In this document: positions 1 through 11,500 of the stretch, piece after piece | Position numbering within the stretch: position 1 is the stretch's first letter | Layout: each line of letters starts with the position of its first letter | Assembly: GCF_000972845.2 (NCBI RefSeq) | Contig: NC_040018.1 | Span: 14,915,157 to 14,979,156 of the forward strand | Length of the DNA stretch: 64,000 bases | Direction of reading: 5' to 3' | DNA from: Larimichthys crocea | Lineage: Eukaryota; Chordata; Actinopteri; Sciaenidae | The notes under the pieces: generated by a model | Database searches by the model: none | The model's input: the letters and a program-made list of their open reading frames with translations, nothing else | Told to the model about the DNA's origin: nothing | Position numbers and translations under genes: made by a program

Positions 1-190
1 GCAGACTTAGTCACAGTAACTATGTTAACGCAATAGACCTTTTTCACAGCAGTCATTTTGGCATGAAATAATAGGTAAACACAGGTGTTAGCATTGATAC
101 TGTTCCATTTATTACAATACTTTGTAACACCTGCGTTGGCCCTTACTATGTAGGTTTTTCAGTAAAAAGCTGTTTTAACATGTTTCTGTT

Positions 191-3100
191 ATGTCTGTTA
201 CTTTTGTCAAGCCACCCAAAAACAAAGCCTCAAGTAAAAAATCTGCAAAGGCAAAGACGCCCACCCTGATAGATGGTCTTACCATGGAGGAGATGCCCAA
301 GGAGCAGGTCAGAGCTGAAGTGTGGATGCTTGGATGTTTTATGCCAGGGGGAAAGAAAAGATCATGCTCCTTCCTCAGAACATAAATGTCTTCTATGGCT
401 CTGGGGTAAAGTCTGAGAAAAATAATGGTGTCTTTAGTGGCAAGAGTTGGGTCAAGGTTGGAAAAAACACTTTTATTTGAGCCTCTCTGGCTGCTAAAAT
501 GCCCATCAAGCTCAAACCCCACAATATTTAATGCAGACTCTGTCATAAATATGTTGTCTCTAAGCCCATGCTGAGATAGCCTTCAGACATCATCGTCAGG
601 ATTATTTCCTCAGACTTTACTCCAGAGCCACAGAAGATATGATGTCTGTTTTCACAGGCTGAGAACTGACCGCTGTGAACGGTAAATTGACTGTGACAAA
701 TGAGGCAATAGGTTACATGATTTGGTTGTTATAGTAACCAAAAGTTACTGGACATGTACATTGTCTGGCTCATATATACCCATAATAAATTTTGATTTCA
801 GCTGGAAGAGCATATCATGCGCTATCGAGAGGACGTGGATAGAGAGAGGGAGGAGAGGAACTACTTTCAGCTGGAGAGGGACCAGGTCCACACCTTTTGG
901 GGGATCACAGACAGACAGCTAGAGGAGAAAAAGTCTAGAGAAAAAAACTTAGATAAGGACACAGAGGACGATGAACAACACCACCAAGTAGAGATCAAGG
1001 TAAGGTTATTACACACATATACTTTAGCTACACGGTCAAACTGCACCCAGACCCACACGCTAGATTTTCTGTAAATAGTCTGTAAACAAGACTATGTCAG
1101 AACAGGTAACAAGACTGACCCATTTAAAGGTTCCTCAAATGAGTATAGATGCAAGCTTTTTACTTTTTACTGAATTTGCATTATTGTCATATACAGACCG
1201 TCCTCAAATTTAAAAACCAGGAATGATCGTGTCATACAATAAATGTAATACATCAATACATTATTGTAATATTTTTATGAATTTCAAATAAGAAGATGAG
1301 AAGATTGGAGACATGCAGAGTCTCCAATCTCTGCTTAATTACTTGTCAAAGATCTACAGATAATATCACACATATATTGTCATCCACATAAAATTAATTA
1401 TTTTCATAATATATTGATGCTTTTATCAGCCTTTTTCCAGGTTAAATGTAAAATGCAAAGTAACCATTAGATAAAGATAAAAGACATAGAGCAAAAGGTA
1501 TTAGTAAAAGTAAAAAGGTAGAAAAATCAATAAAAACAGTTCACAGAGAGGGTGGCCACCTGACGACCCTTTAGACTTGCCTTTAGAGGGCCTGTTAATT
1601 AGTAGCCAGTAGTAAGTCTAGTGGAACCAGATATATAGTGATGGTGGTTGGACAGCTGAGCAGGCCACTGCATTCGGATGAAGCTGCCTATTTAAGCCAG
1701 TTGGACAAGCCACTGTAGTATAGCTTAAGCAAATACAATGAGGCCAGCGAGTGCCTTCTCTTTGCATAGGTGAGGGTAAGATATGAAGGCAGCTTTACGT
1801 TAACACAAGGCTTTAGAATGTGAGGCTAAAAATTAAATATAAGTATAATCACCTCAGAATAGGAATCGTATTTTTGTTACCTTAGAATAAGCCTTTTATA
1901 TTTACAGACACATATCCATCAAAGGATGAGGCGATGGTGTTGCAATTTGCAACTACACTGTCAGATGCCAACATGAACACTGGACTTCCATAGGAATGCT
2001 CACCCAAATGATGGCACTTTTTACTTTGTATTGATAACATGTAATGATTACCCATGAACAGATTGAATAGCTGCATTCATTTTATATTGATTTTTTTTCC
2101 CACTAGGTGTATAAGCAGAAGATGAAGCACCTCCTGTGTGAACACCAGAACACGATCTCTGAGTTGAAAGCAGATCGTTTAATCTCCATTGAAGCAGTGC
2201 AGAAAGAGCAAGAACAGTTAGAGGCTGAACTTCGTAAAGAAATGAAGGCTGCCATGGTGGGCAAGGAGAAGCTTGACAACGAAAACCTTGTCACACAGCT
2301 TGAAATGGTTTGTAGTACACACCAAGTCTTAAAAATCTGTGGATTTAATGTTTCTCTGTATCCTGATATATTTTAACAAGTAAAGCATCAATGCTTCAAA
2401 CACCAATTTGGTTGTTATCTCAACAGAAACACGATGAAGAAATGACTAAAACAAGAAACAACTGGGAGGAACAACTCAGGGGTAAATAAGTCATCTCGCT
2501 TTAAGTTGAATTTAACACCTTGTGTTGTCAAATACTAAGCGTGAGTCATAATTCTGTGTCACTTTTTTGTGTAGAAATTAAAGCCAAGTATGAGAAAAAG
2601 ACAGAGTTGCAGAAACAAGAACTGAACAACATGAGTAAAAATGAGTTCACTGAGGCAGTGGATGGCTGGAGCAACCACAATACTACTCTTAATGAAGACC
2701 ACTACAAAGCTTTAAGTGATGTTCGTGACCTCTCTAAAAGCATGGAACTGGAGTTGGATTATTATGATATGTTAAAGGTATAAGTGCACACATTTGCGAT
2801 GTTTGCCGTTTGCCAAATTTCTTTGATTATGGAATTGTTGCAGCCTTTTTTTGAACCACTTATGTTTTTTTTCATATGGCATGCTTTATTGACTTTTCTC
2901 AGGTAAGGACTGAGTACAGAAGTTTGCTAGATTGCACAGAAGAGGACCAGACACGACTTTTGCGGGAAAAAAAACTTTTCACTGAGCTTAACAAGAAAGC
3001 CAAGGAGGAAACTGCTCAAGAGGAGAAAAAAATGAACAACTACTTGAAGAACTGCCCAGAAAAGGTTATGTTGGTGTTGATGTTTGTGAATTACTTAAAG

Positions 3101-4021
3101 CATGTGTGTCAGTGTGTCATTGAGTGGTGGCATGGGCACAACGTCAATTTGTGACACTGTTTTCGACAGGTTAACACGAGTCAACACGACATCCGACAGG
3201 GCCTAAATGACCTGGCATCGGATTATAAAGCAATGGAACAGAAGTTCAGCAAGGTATGCAGATGTTAGTCTGATTCATGTGCACCTTGGATGTGAGCCAA
3301 ATGCTTTGTATTCTTTTGGGTATCTATGTGAATGTTTTTGCATCTGTTCTTCTGCATGCACCTGTGCTTTTGTGTATATGTAACGCAGCTTCAGCTGGAA
3401 GGGGACGATATTGAAAAGGTGCAGCATAACGCTTCTGTGAAGAGCGGAGTGCTGGAAAGAAAGCTGCTCGCTCTGACAGACAGTGTAGAGACGACACAGG
3501 CTCAGCTTAGCTCAGTGCGTTCTGTCTCCAACATGGATCAAACTGCTCTAAGTGGGATCAAACACAAAAGTCAGGTACTGCTGTATATCCCCCTTTTTGT
3601 TTTTAGTCATTCACACCCTCAGTAGTGTCATTTACATTCTTTAAATGTTTTTGTAATTTTAGGTGTATATATTATATGCACAAGAACATAAAGGAAATTT
3701 GTTTTTGTTTGTAGGAAAATGTTGACTCCAGTAAAAATTACACCAAAAACTCGCAGTACAAAAGAGCTAAGATTTCCCAGGTTAGTAGTTCATTTATTTC
3801 TTGAACCTGCTGTCATGCATTTGTTCATCTAATGATGATGTTTAACCTATTATGTAGTTTACTTGTGCAGTAATATTCATACTTATGTGAAACTGTTTGT
3901 CCGGTAGACCTGTAAGGATTTGCTGCTGACCTACGAAGCAAAGCAAAGGGCTCTTGGCGTCCCCACAGAGGAAATTTGTGTGAAGCCCTTTGAGAGCAGT
4001 CTTGCTGGGAGAAGTCTGTAA
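191..4021 (+). CDS. gas8: Dynein regulatory complex subunit 4 / GAS8-like protein (complete, 10 exons)
   Basis: Coding exons read as 191-307, 802-999, 2107-2307, 2427-2481, 2575-2777, 2903-3064, 3170-3253, 3389-3574, 3715-3780 and 3908-4021. All introns are GT-AG and the frame closes to 461 residues (human GAS8 is about 478). The protein is mostly charged coiled coil. The best family signatures are in exon 2 ([17 protein letters not shown]), at the exon 2/3 junction (QVEIK joined to [10 protein letters not shown]), in exon 8 (LERKL.AL) and in the last exon (LLLTYEAK...GVP). GAS8/DRC4 is a subunit of the nexin-dynein regulatory complex, which links axonemal doublets and tunes dynein in motile cilia and flagella; that role is family knowledge. 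The middle of the protein (exons 5-7) is far from the conserved family sequence, so this may be a fast-evolving paralog rather than the main gas8. The start at 191 gives a basic N-terminus followed by a GL..E.M.KEQ motif like the family's. Another ATG at 180 is out of frame. Confidence 0.88.
386..640. repeat. Imperfect inverted repeat in intron 1 of the GAS8-like gene
   Basis: Bases 386-425 are nearly the reverse complement of 601-640 (about 4-5 differences in 40). A spacer of about 175 bases separates the arms. Both arms can be read as related peptides ([11 protein letters not shown] on the minus strand, [11 protein letters not shown] on the plus strand). This suggests an inverted duplication of a once-coding segment, perhaps from a mobile element that I cannot name. 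Confidence 0.6.
1303..1329. repeat. Perfect 10-bp stem hairpin
   Basis: Arms 1303-1312 (gattggagac) and 1320-1329 (gtctccaatc) are exact reverse complements around a 7-base loop. The hairpin lies inside intron 2 of the GAS8-like gene. Confidence 0.8.
1840..1910 (-). mobile_element. Fragment of 'aaaggtccagt' MITE-like element
   Basis: The stretch with tatttttgttaccttagaa at about 1868-1888, and its flanks, matches the reverse complement of about 26780-26830 in the fuller copy at 26658-26918. The pattern is one I recognise from a common fish non-autonomous DNA element. Terminal repeats are not visible in this copy. Confidence 0.6.
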
Positions 4022-4870
4022 CAGGACTTTTAGGATTTTAGGTTTACTACTTATTAAATGAAAAACTTAATCTGATCTCTTTTTTTCCCTATAATACGCA
4101 TACACTACTCATTGTTATAGACCAAATGTAAAATCTTTTTGACAATCTTCAGAGAGTATTTTATTCTGTTGGTGGTGTTTGATTTCAATGACCGGGCAAC
4201 AGGTGTCGCTGTCCACTTACTTTATGAGAGTTTCTTTTTGTGACTCCCATGTGTTGAACAAGACATGAACCCAAACCAACAAAAGAATTGTGTGATTGTG
4301 AAAAAACTTAAACTACTTACTATATTTCTTTTATATATGTAATGTGCAGTAGTTTTATGTTGTAAGAAATCAACAAACATGTATGTGACCCCTACTCTTC
4401 AACAAGAAATGTAAAATAAGCTCATAAAGAGGCACTGGCTTATGAACCCCCCCGACCACAAAGACCCCTGGGCTCCTGCTAGGTAGTGGGTCAGCGGTCA
4501 TTTTTCTATCTCTGAGAGCAATGAAAAAAAATAGGAGAATAAGACGGAGTTGGACAACATGAGGAAAAATTAGATCACTGGAGCAGCAACATCGCTGCTC
4601 TTATATAAGACCACATTGCAATGAAGCCTCTCCCCTCCGTATCAGCAGCAATATTTTAAATTCTTCTCACCCAAAGAAAATAAAAGGTGTTGGTTTTGTA
4701 CTTTATACTCATACTTGGTAAATGTTTTAATTCATGATGTCACTATGAAGAACGATGTCTGTGTGATTGCTGTTCCTTATTTGTAGAGCATAATGGGATA
4801 ATCTGTATTTACTTGTAAATGTTCCTAAATAAATGAGAAATTAGTAAAAAGTGTTTGTGCTGTGTTTGTG
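4022..4870 (+). other. 3' flank / 3' UTR of the GAS8-like gene
   Basis: Non-coding sequence after the stop. Candidate polyadenylation signals are ATTAAA at 4053-4058 and AATAAA at 4828-4833, the second followed by a GT-rich stretch (tgtttgtgctgtgtttgtg). If the distal signal is used, the exon-5-like relic at 4535-4627 would lie inside the 3' UTR. Confidence 0.5.
4535..4627 (+). pseudogene. Decayed partial copy of GAS8-like exon 5
   Basis: This stretch aligns to exon 5 from about 2589 to 2710 in the same order. The blocks are gagaataagacggagttg against gagaaaaagacagagttg, then a block with gacaacatgag against aacaacatgag, then ggagcagcaacat...ctctta and agaccac. The alignment needs two in-frame-size gaps (about 15 and 12 bases) and a small indel. 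It carries in-frame stops and no clear splice sites, so it is a relic of a tandem partial duplication or of a neighbouring lost copy. Confidence 0.6.
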
Positions 4871-5189
4871 TTTTGTAAACCAATAACACCAATCTTTGCA
4901 GTGTTTTCTGCAGCGAAATGAGCCACATGTTGCTCTTAAAATTAGGTTTTTGGCCCACAGCTGCATCTATTACATTTTCAGCACTTCCTTCTCTCTGATG
5001 CTGGTCCAGCTTTGGTTTCTGCTGCTGGGGACAGCCATGTGTGACTTTTTAAAAATCTCTAACAGTTCATGTATTTCACTGATATTACCTAGTAGTTCAA
5101 AGGTATTTTCAACACAATAAACCTTTTACTGATGCAGACAATCTTTCCTATTTAGGACAGATTGTCTGCACTTTAAACATGATTGGTTG

Positions 5190-5372
5190 GGGTGCCCTGG
5201 TAACTCACCTGATAGAGCATGCATCCCATGTACAAAGGCTCACGCCTTGAAGCAGTGGCCAGGGCTCAATTCCAACCTGTAACCCTGCATGTCACCCCCC
5301 CTCTTTATCTCTCTACCTTACTGTCACTCTTTAGCTTTCACTGTCAACTAAAGGTTAAACGCCAAAAAGAAT
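5190..5372 (+). mobile_element. tRNA-derived SINE (teleost type)
   Basis: The head is ggtgccctggtaactcacctg with an A-box-like tggtaactcacctg and a B-box-like region (gctcaattcc). It is followed by the 'ctgcatgtcacccccctctttatctctct' type body and an A-rich tail (ggttaaacgccaaaaa). This is the layout of a common fish tRNA-derived SINE. The copy is old: the B-box is altered from GGTTCGA to GCTCAAT. It sits between the GAS8-like gene and strc. Confidence 0.8.
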
Positions 5373-5465
5373 CTATAGAAATATAAAGTTATTGCTTTAG
5401 AACCAGCCATGAGGTACTGTGACACCTTTGTCAACAGTCCTTAACAATCCAGTTATTATGGAACA

Positions 5466-6160
5466 CTATGGAAATGCAAGATTACAGCTGCATACATGGA
5501 AAATGCCTTAACATGGCCACCAATAAGGTCAGAGGATGCAAATTCTTTTCAAGCGTTTATGTTGTTTTTGAAAGGATGCTGTAACATGATGAGACGCTTA
5601 CACTACATGGACGAAATGAACGTAGCATCAAATCTTAAAGTTCTTGTAATGAAACTTCCGTTCAAGTTGAGAGAAAAAGGGCATGGAAATAGAGCTACAT
5701 TTCCTGACCTTTTAAACTTTGTTGAACAAGAAGTCAAGATTCTGTCTGACCCTGTCTTTGGAAACATGCAAGATACACAGACCCCTATTTCTAAAGGAAA
5801 GACTTTCATTAAACCCAAAACCTATGCTGCTGTGGCAGCTGTGAATACTACTGAAAAAGTTAAATCTACTGAAATAAATACTCATCACACCACTCCATCC
5901 AACAGCAAAAACATGACATGCTTCATAATCAAAGCTGGACACTCCATACAGGACTGCACTCAACTTAAAGGACTGACTCATCATGACAAACTTGACCATC
6001 TAAGGCAAATTGGCACTTGTTTTGGCTGTCTATCACATGGTCATGTCAGCAAGAACTGCAAAGGTCACCGCACATGCCATGAATGCAACCTGAAACATCC
6101 AACAATCCTTTTTAATGGAAACGCACCAAGAATCCGTCGCCTCTCACCTACCAAGTGACT
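5466..6160 (+). mobile_element. BEL/Pao-type LTR retrotransposon gag fragment (degenerate)
   Basis: A 220-codon open frame (5496-6158) resembles the Gag end of BEL/Pao polyproteins. It contains an ME.AL.WPPI..ED segment, a KLP.KLRE segment (residues 53-60) and a cysteine cluster at residues 142-201. One CCHC knuckle is intact (C175, C178, H183, C188). An upstream one keeps C142, H149 and C154 but has Ile where the second Cys is expected (145). A third CxxC...H follows at 194-201. Homology continues a little upstream in another frame, showing a frameshift. No protease, reverse transcriptase, integrase or LTRs are seen nearby, so this is a dead fragment. Confidence 0.7.
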
Positions 6161-8537
6161 GAATTGGTCAGCCATTACACATACATATAATAGCAATCAT
6201 TTTGGTCTTTATATTTTGGTATTTCGGATCTCATGATGGATGGACTTGCATAAAGGTACCTTTCTGATGACTTTTTGGAAAACAAGAAAACTACAGTAGA
6301 GGTCATTCTCAGCATTAGGTGACACAAGCAAACACCACACTGATTTGTTATCTGACAAAGTTTAGGTGAATGATCATAGCAGTCTTCTTATTGCCTACAA
6401 AGATTAATTTGTGCAGAAAGTAGGGCTAAAATCGTACTTTGAAATGTAACACAAAGTGCTGGAAATGACAATTTAACATGATTGATAGACACAAGAACAT
6501 TTTATTCTCATGTTTTGAATCCTAACTATTTGGAGATGAAACCTTAGCTACAAATCGAACAGCATACATCGAACGTATCCATTTTTGTTCTATTTAGGCA
6601 ATGCTAGGGGATGCTTAAAAACATACAACCCTTATTAATAATAAAACTTCTACAGTAATTTAGTTTTAGAAAATTCAGGGTTAGATTTCATGGAAAAATC
6701 TGTCCAGTTATTGGTTTTTATTTGCTTATTGTTGTTACTTAGCTCAGTGAGAATTGCTGTAAAGGGGAGTGATAATAAAAAGATCTTAAAAAATAAAGGA
6801 TAGAAAAATATCTCTGATCTACACAAATATCCATTAGCCACAAGTTAAAGAAATCCCCTCTGGTTAAATCATCAAGTGAAAATATATTCTTCAGCTTCTA
6901 ATGTCAGTAAATTACAGCACCAACTCAGTTGAGGGTCATCTGAGATATTTGTGCTTCTATATTTCCGCTGGAGGATAAGGGCTAAAAGTTGGATTCGAAC
7001 CAAGTATTCCAATCTCAACAGCTAGTTTCACCAGCTGATTTCTGCCATGGCTGAGTTTCCAGCAGCGAGAGGTAGAACGTATGGGGTGGATCTAGTTTCT
7101 CATTGAATATTCCTGTGGTGAATCGAGCCCTGCTGCACTGAGTGATCGCTGTTCCCCGCTGTATCAATAATACAGGAGGAAGTTATTGTCCCTGTGCAGG
7201 CCACAGTATCATACAGCTAAAGCAAGTGGAGGGAGGGGGTGGTCCTTTCACTCAGCCCTCTTGGGTTTCAAGGCCTGCAGACAGTGGTCTGACTCTGGGG
7301 AGCCTGCTGCTGTGCCCTTGCACAGGGCTCAATTGTAAGTCCGCACGACCGAGGGATAAATGTGTCTAAACAGTGACAGCCTGCACAGTCCTGTTGGCCT
7401 GGCCCCGTAGGTAAGACTACACCCCCAACAAACCCAGAGTCACGAGATGAGTCCCAGCTGAGAGACAACTCAATGGGGAATCAGTCAGTAGGAGACATCA
7501 GACAGTTAGAGAATGGGATAGTTATCCTGGGTGTGATTAACATGATCCAGATTTTCACCTTGTTTGGGCACCTAGCTCAGTGCTGTGACCTTCCTGTAGC
7601 CTTGTGATGCTTCAAAATACTGAACACAATGTGGGAACACAATGTATTGTACAGCCAAGTACAAGCAGTGACCTAAAGGGATGAAAGACAAGTCCCGTGT
7701 TAAGGGATCATGTACACCAAAGGTTAACCACACCGGCGTCTCTCTTTTTTTTGTCTTAGAAGACAGCTAACTAAAATACTAGATTATCACAAGATAACTT
7801 GTGAAATATGAAACCAAGCATCAACTCTTGAAAACCCAGAGACAAGAAAAGCAAGTGGCTAAACAGACAGCTAAAAGCACACAGAGGGATAACAGGACAC
7901 AGGTGGGAGGGGTGCAGGAGGAGAGAGTGAAAGGTAGAGAAAGTGATGGTGAAACAGAGAGTGGCACTCAGAAAGAGGTCAGCTCCGAGTGTGCTGACAT
8001 CGCCAAGTTAGAGATGCTGGCTTAAAGAAATGAATGGATTGTAACTGTTGGTGAGTGCTGATTTTTTTTGTTCTCAAATTTTGTGAGCAATTGCTAATAT
8101 TTACAATTTACAGAAATACTTTAAACAGGATGTATGATTGGCTATATTTGCTATAACAGTGATCTCATAAAGTATCTGTACCATGTATATAACTATCTAA
8201 ATAGGATATTAATGTCTTTTCTTTGCTCACTCTTTTCAGCATCATGTGGGCCTAATTCATAGTCTTATAGTTTTATAAAAATAAAAAAAAACATTACTGG
8301 TACTTACTTACTTTAGTAACCATGCAGCGAAAGTGGTAAGGTGATGTGGTAGTCATTAAGGTTTAATATGCCTTCTCCGCTGAGATACTTTACTCCTTGA
8401 GTCCAACCCATCATTGAAGGAAAAAAAGAAAGAAAAGAAAAGCAGCATTTAAAAACAGGTTGTTGTGAAATCAATAGGAATAACGGGCTGAAGAGAAAGA
8501 TGTGACACCGCTGTGTCACTGTGCATGCTGGCATGAG
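6161..8537. other. Intergenic region upstream of strc
   Basis: No gene is recognised. 6161-7000 is AT-rich. About 7050-7480 is locally richer in G and C, with several overlapping short open frames but no recognisable protein. The strc promoter should lie in the last part, but no core element can be defended. Short upstream ATGs precede the strc start (8525 and 8533). Confidence 0.5.
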
Positions 8538-11500
8538 ATGAAGATGGCAAAGAAACGGCCAGGGATGGCCACTCTTAAATTCACGAGCTTCATAGTTTGT
8601 GCTGTTTTACTGGGACAAGGATCCCCTGAGAAGACAGGTGAGTGCACCACCAAAAAAAAAAAAAAAACACGCTGTTAAATATAATATTTTTGTGTTTGTT
8701 ACTACACATGTTAGTTACATGATGCTGGCTCAAGATAGCTCTAATTGGACTTTTTCAGGAGGCAGTAAAGAGAGCCAGAGAGACGCCATTCTTAAGGAGA
8801 TCTTTTCAAAATGGAGTACAGGAAGTGGATGGAATTCTCAGAAAGCTCCTCCAGAAACAAACAACGACCAGTCTGTACACCCTTGGCTGAGAAATATCAT
8901 GGGGGGCCTAAAAACTCTCGGTCTACTACCCAACAAGAAGCTGCCTTCGTTAAACAAGCCAATTGACAGACACCGTCTCTCTGGCTTCCTCTACAATATC
9001 TCTATGTACCTCCAAGAAATGGGTGCTGAGCTGGAGGATGCACCGACAGAGCCAGATGAAGATCAGCTGTGGGAGAAGGTGCTACATTTCTTTCTCCAGT
9101 CTGAAGGGAGTGCAACACTGAATCAGTTGAATGGCCAGGTGCCACCGCGACCCAGTGTCAAAGTGCAGGACTGGTTTTTGTCCCTGAGGGGCAGCCCTCA
9201 CTGGGACTGGTTCCTGGGACTGCTGCAGAGTCTGATCAGTCTATCAGAGCGTCAGCCCCAAAGGCCCCTGTTGATGTACTTATCTCAGAACTGGAGGACA
9301 GTCAGCGCTGTGCTGGAAGCTGCCCTTCAGGCTCTGGTTAGTGGGACTTATGGCCAGGCCAGTGCAGGCCTGCAGGGCTTCATCTGTGCTCTAAAGGGTC
9401 GTAGTGACTGCACATTCAGTGTAAACTGGCTACAGCAACTGTTGCGTTTTCTAGAAACACGCAACTGGAAGCCTGTGGTCAGTTTACACCCAGCAGAGGA
9501 AGGTGCTGAACACAGTAAAGGCTCAAGTGCAACTGGACGTTTAAAGCCCTTCAGCTTGCCACCTGAGGCCATGAGGCAGGATGGGGTGTCCAGAAATGCA
9601 TCTCTGGAAGACACGATGGCCATAGACGATGATCCAGACTCCATGCAAAGTTTACTGCAGGCGTTATCACGTTCAGGTGTAGGAGATCGGGGTGGCTACT
9701 TGGCACAGAAAAATCTAGCTCTGGTGCAGAGTTTGGATGGGCTGAGGAGGGGCCTCCTGCACAGGGTGGGTAATTCTGTCTACGGTAACCTGAGGACAAA
9801 AGTGTCACGAGTTACCATGGCCCTGCTTGATGATGTCAGTAGCCTGGTGGATGTGCCACAGCCCAATGCGCAGGGCCGGTGCTCAGTTGGTGAGTATGTG
9901 GAGCAGTTGGCATCACAAGTTGTTTGCACAATCATAACAGATAAGAACTCATTAACTTCGGACAAAAAGATGAGGTAAAAACTTGGCTCATCCAACAGAA
10001 GAAAATCATTCACTGCCGTCAGAATTTATTTAAGTTACATGAATTCATACACACAATAATATAACATTAGATAATTAAGAAAGAGCTGGTGCTGTATGTG
10101 GATGCTTTGCTTCTGAGGATGATTCTGAGAAAAGCAATGATACTGCAAGTGTGTATTAGTAATTCATTAAGTACATGCATTAACATGGTAATTCATACAT
10201 ATTATAGGTAAAAAAAGAAGAAGAAGTAAATCAGGGATTGTTTTGATTGTATTTAGTGTTATTTATCAAAAACAAACCTATGTTTAGAGCCTTGTGAGTT
10301 TGGCCCTGGTTTCACCTGAAAGATACAGGGGAGACAGAGACAGTGACGGCCACTGCTTTAAAATCTTTGTAATCATCCCGGCCGATGAAAGCATCTGTTG
10401 TTGGCCCAGCTAATCTCTTTATCCTCTCGTTGATGTTGGTAACATTATATCTTGGGCATTGTTAGCTGAGTTGCACTGTTACATCAGGCATAGTCATGTA
10501 CTGCAGGAGCTTTCAGTTGCCTTTTCCATCATACATTCTCATGCTCACTTTGATTTTCTGTTAATATTTCTTTCTTTCTTGTCTTTTTAAAGGTGACCTG
10601 AGACAACTAATATTATGGTAAGACATTCTAGGAGTGTAACTCACTATATCACTGCTGTCCACATATTTGAAAGTGAATTCAGATTCACATTTCCACCGTT
10701 CTGTCTAGGGGGATAAGACATAACGTGACGTGGAACACTCAGGCTTTGGGTGTTAGGTCCCAGGGTCTCCCAAGCTCATTCCCATTCCTGTCCTGCCCCC
10801 CAAATGATGGAGATGAGCTAAGGTCACAACACAAAAAAGCCCCCTCTTCACAAACAAACTCCAAACAAAACCGCCTTCATGAACTCTCTACCACACCTCG
10901 CCGCTTCCAGTTCAACCAGTCGACCAACGACCAGCAGAAAGAGACAGAGTACTCAACCTCTATAGAAATCCTAGAGGCAGCATGTAATGATTCCATCCCA
11001 GGCTTAACAGGTGTCTCCAACTTCACTGTATTCCTCTACTGTAAACTGTTTGAAGGAGAGAATGGGTCAGTTGATCCTGCTGTGGCCCAGACGGGCCTCG
11101 ACCTGCATACCACGTGCTCAGACGCAGCTTGGTATCTGTCTGCTGCTGAGGAGGACTTCCTCTGGGTTCATGTCTGCAGTGAGTTCTTTGCCCATGAATT
11201 CAACAACACGGTGTGTGCCAACTCCTCTTTTTGGCTGCAGAAAGCTCATCAGGTAATGGATGAGTGAGTGCTCGAGTGTTTTCTGGGAACTATTTGCTAA
11301 TCTGTACCATGGCAAGGTGTACTGAGGATATGTTTACATATGTTTGCTTTTTTTTCCCTCACAGTTCCTTCTACTTCTTTTTAACTTATTCTAACTTTAA
11401 TATTTGCAGGCCGCATTGACAAAGGACTACCATTTTTTTAACCACACAAGTATAGATGACCTGTGTGTGCAGCTGTCAGGTGAGGCAATAGGAGGTCCAG

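Larger units (their letters stand above)
1000..2106 (+). other. Intron 2 of the GAS8-like gene (repeat-bearing)
   Basis: This 1.1-kb intron has no coding signal. It holds a short hairpin (1303-1329) and, near 1840-1910, a fragment of the MITE-like family also present at 26658-26918. The remainder is AT-rich unique sequence. Confidence 0.7.

Noticed and set aside
175..546. 123-codon minus-strand open frame over GAS8-like exon 1 and intron 1
   Set aside because: Antisense to a real exon, no recognisable family, no splice or promoter context. Kept only as part of the inverted-repeat observation.
5190..5280. tRNA gene at the head of the SINE
   Set aside because: A- and B-box-like words are present, but the cloverleaf stems do not pair and the sequence continues into a SINE body and tail.
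7801..8025. Lys/Gln/Glu-rich 74-codon frame upstream of strc
   Set aside because: Low-complexity composition from an A/G-rich region, non-ATG beginning, no homolog recognised.
8274..8280. TATAAAA upstream of strc
   Set aside because: It lies in an A/T run about 260 bases before the start codon with no supporting elements. Such words are frequent by chance here.
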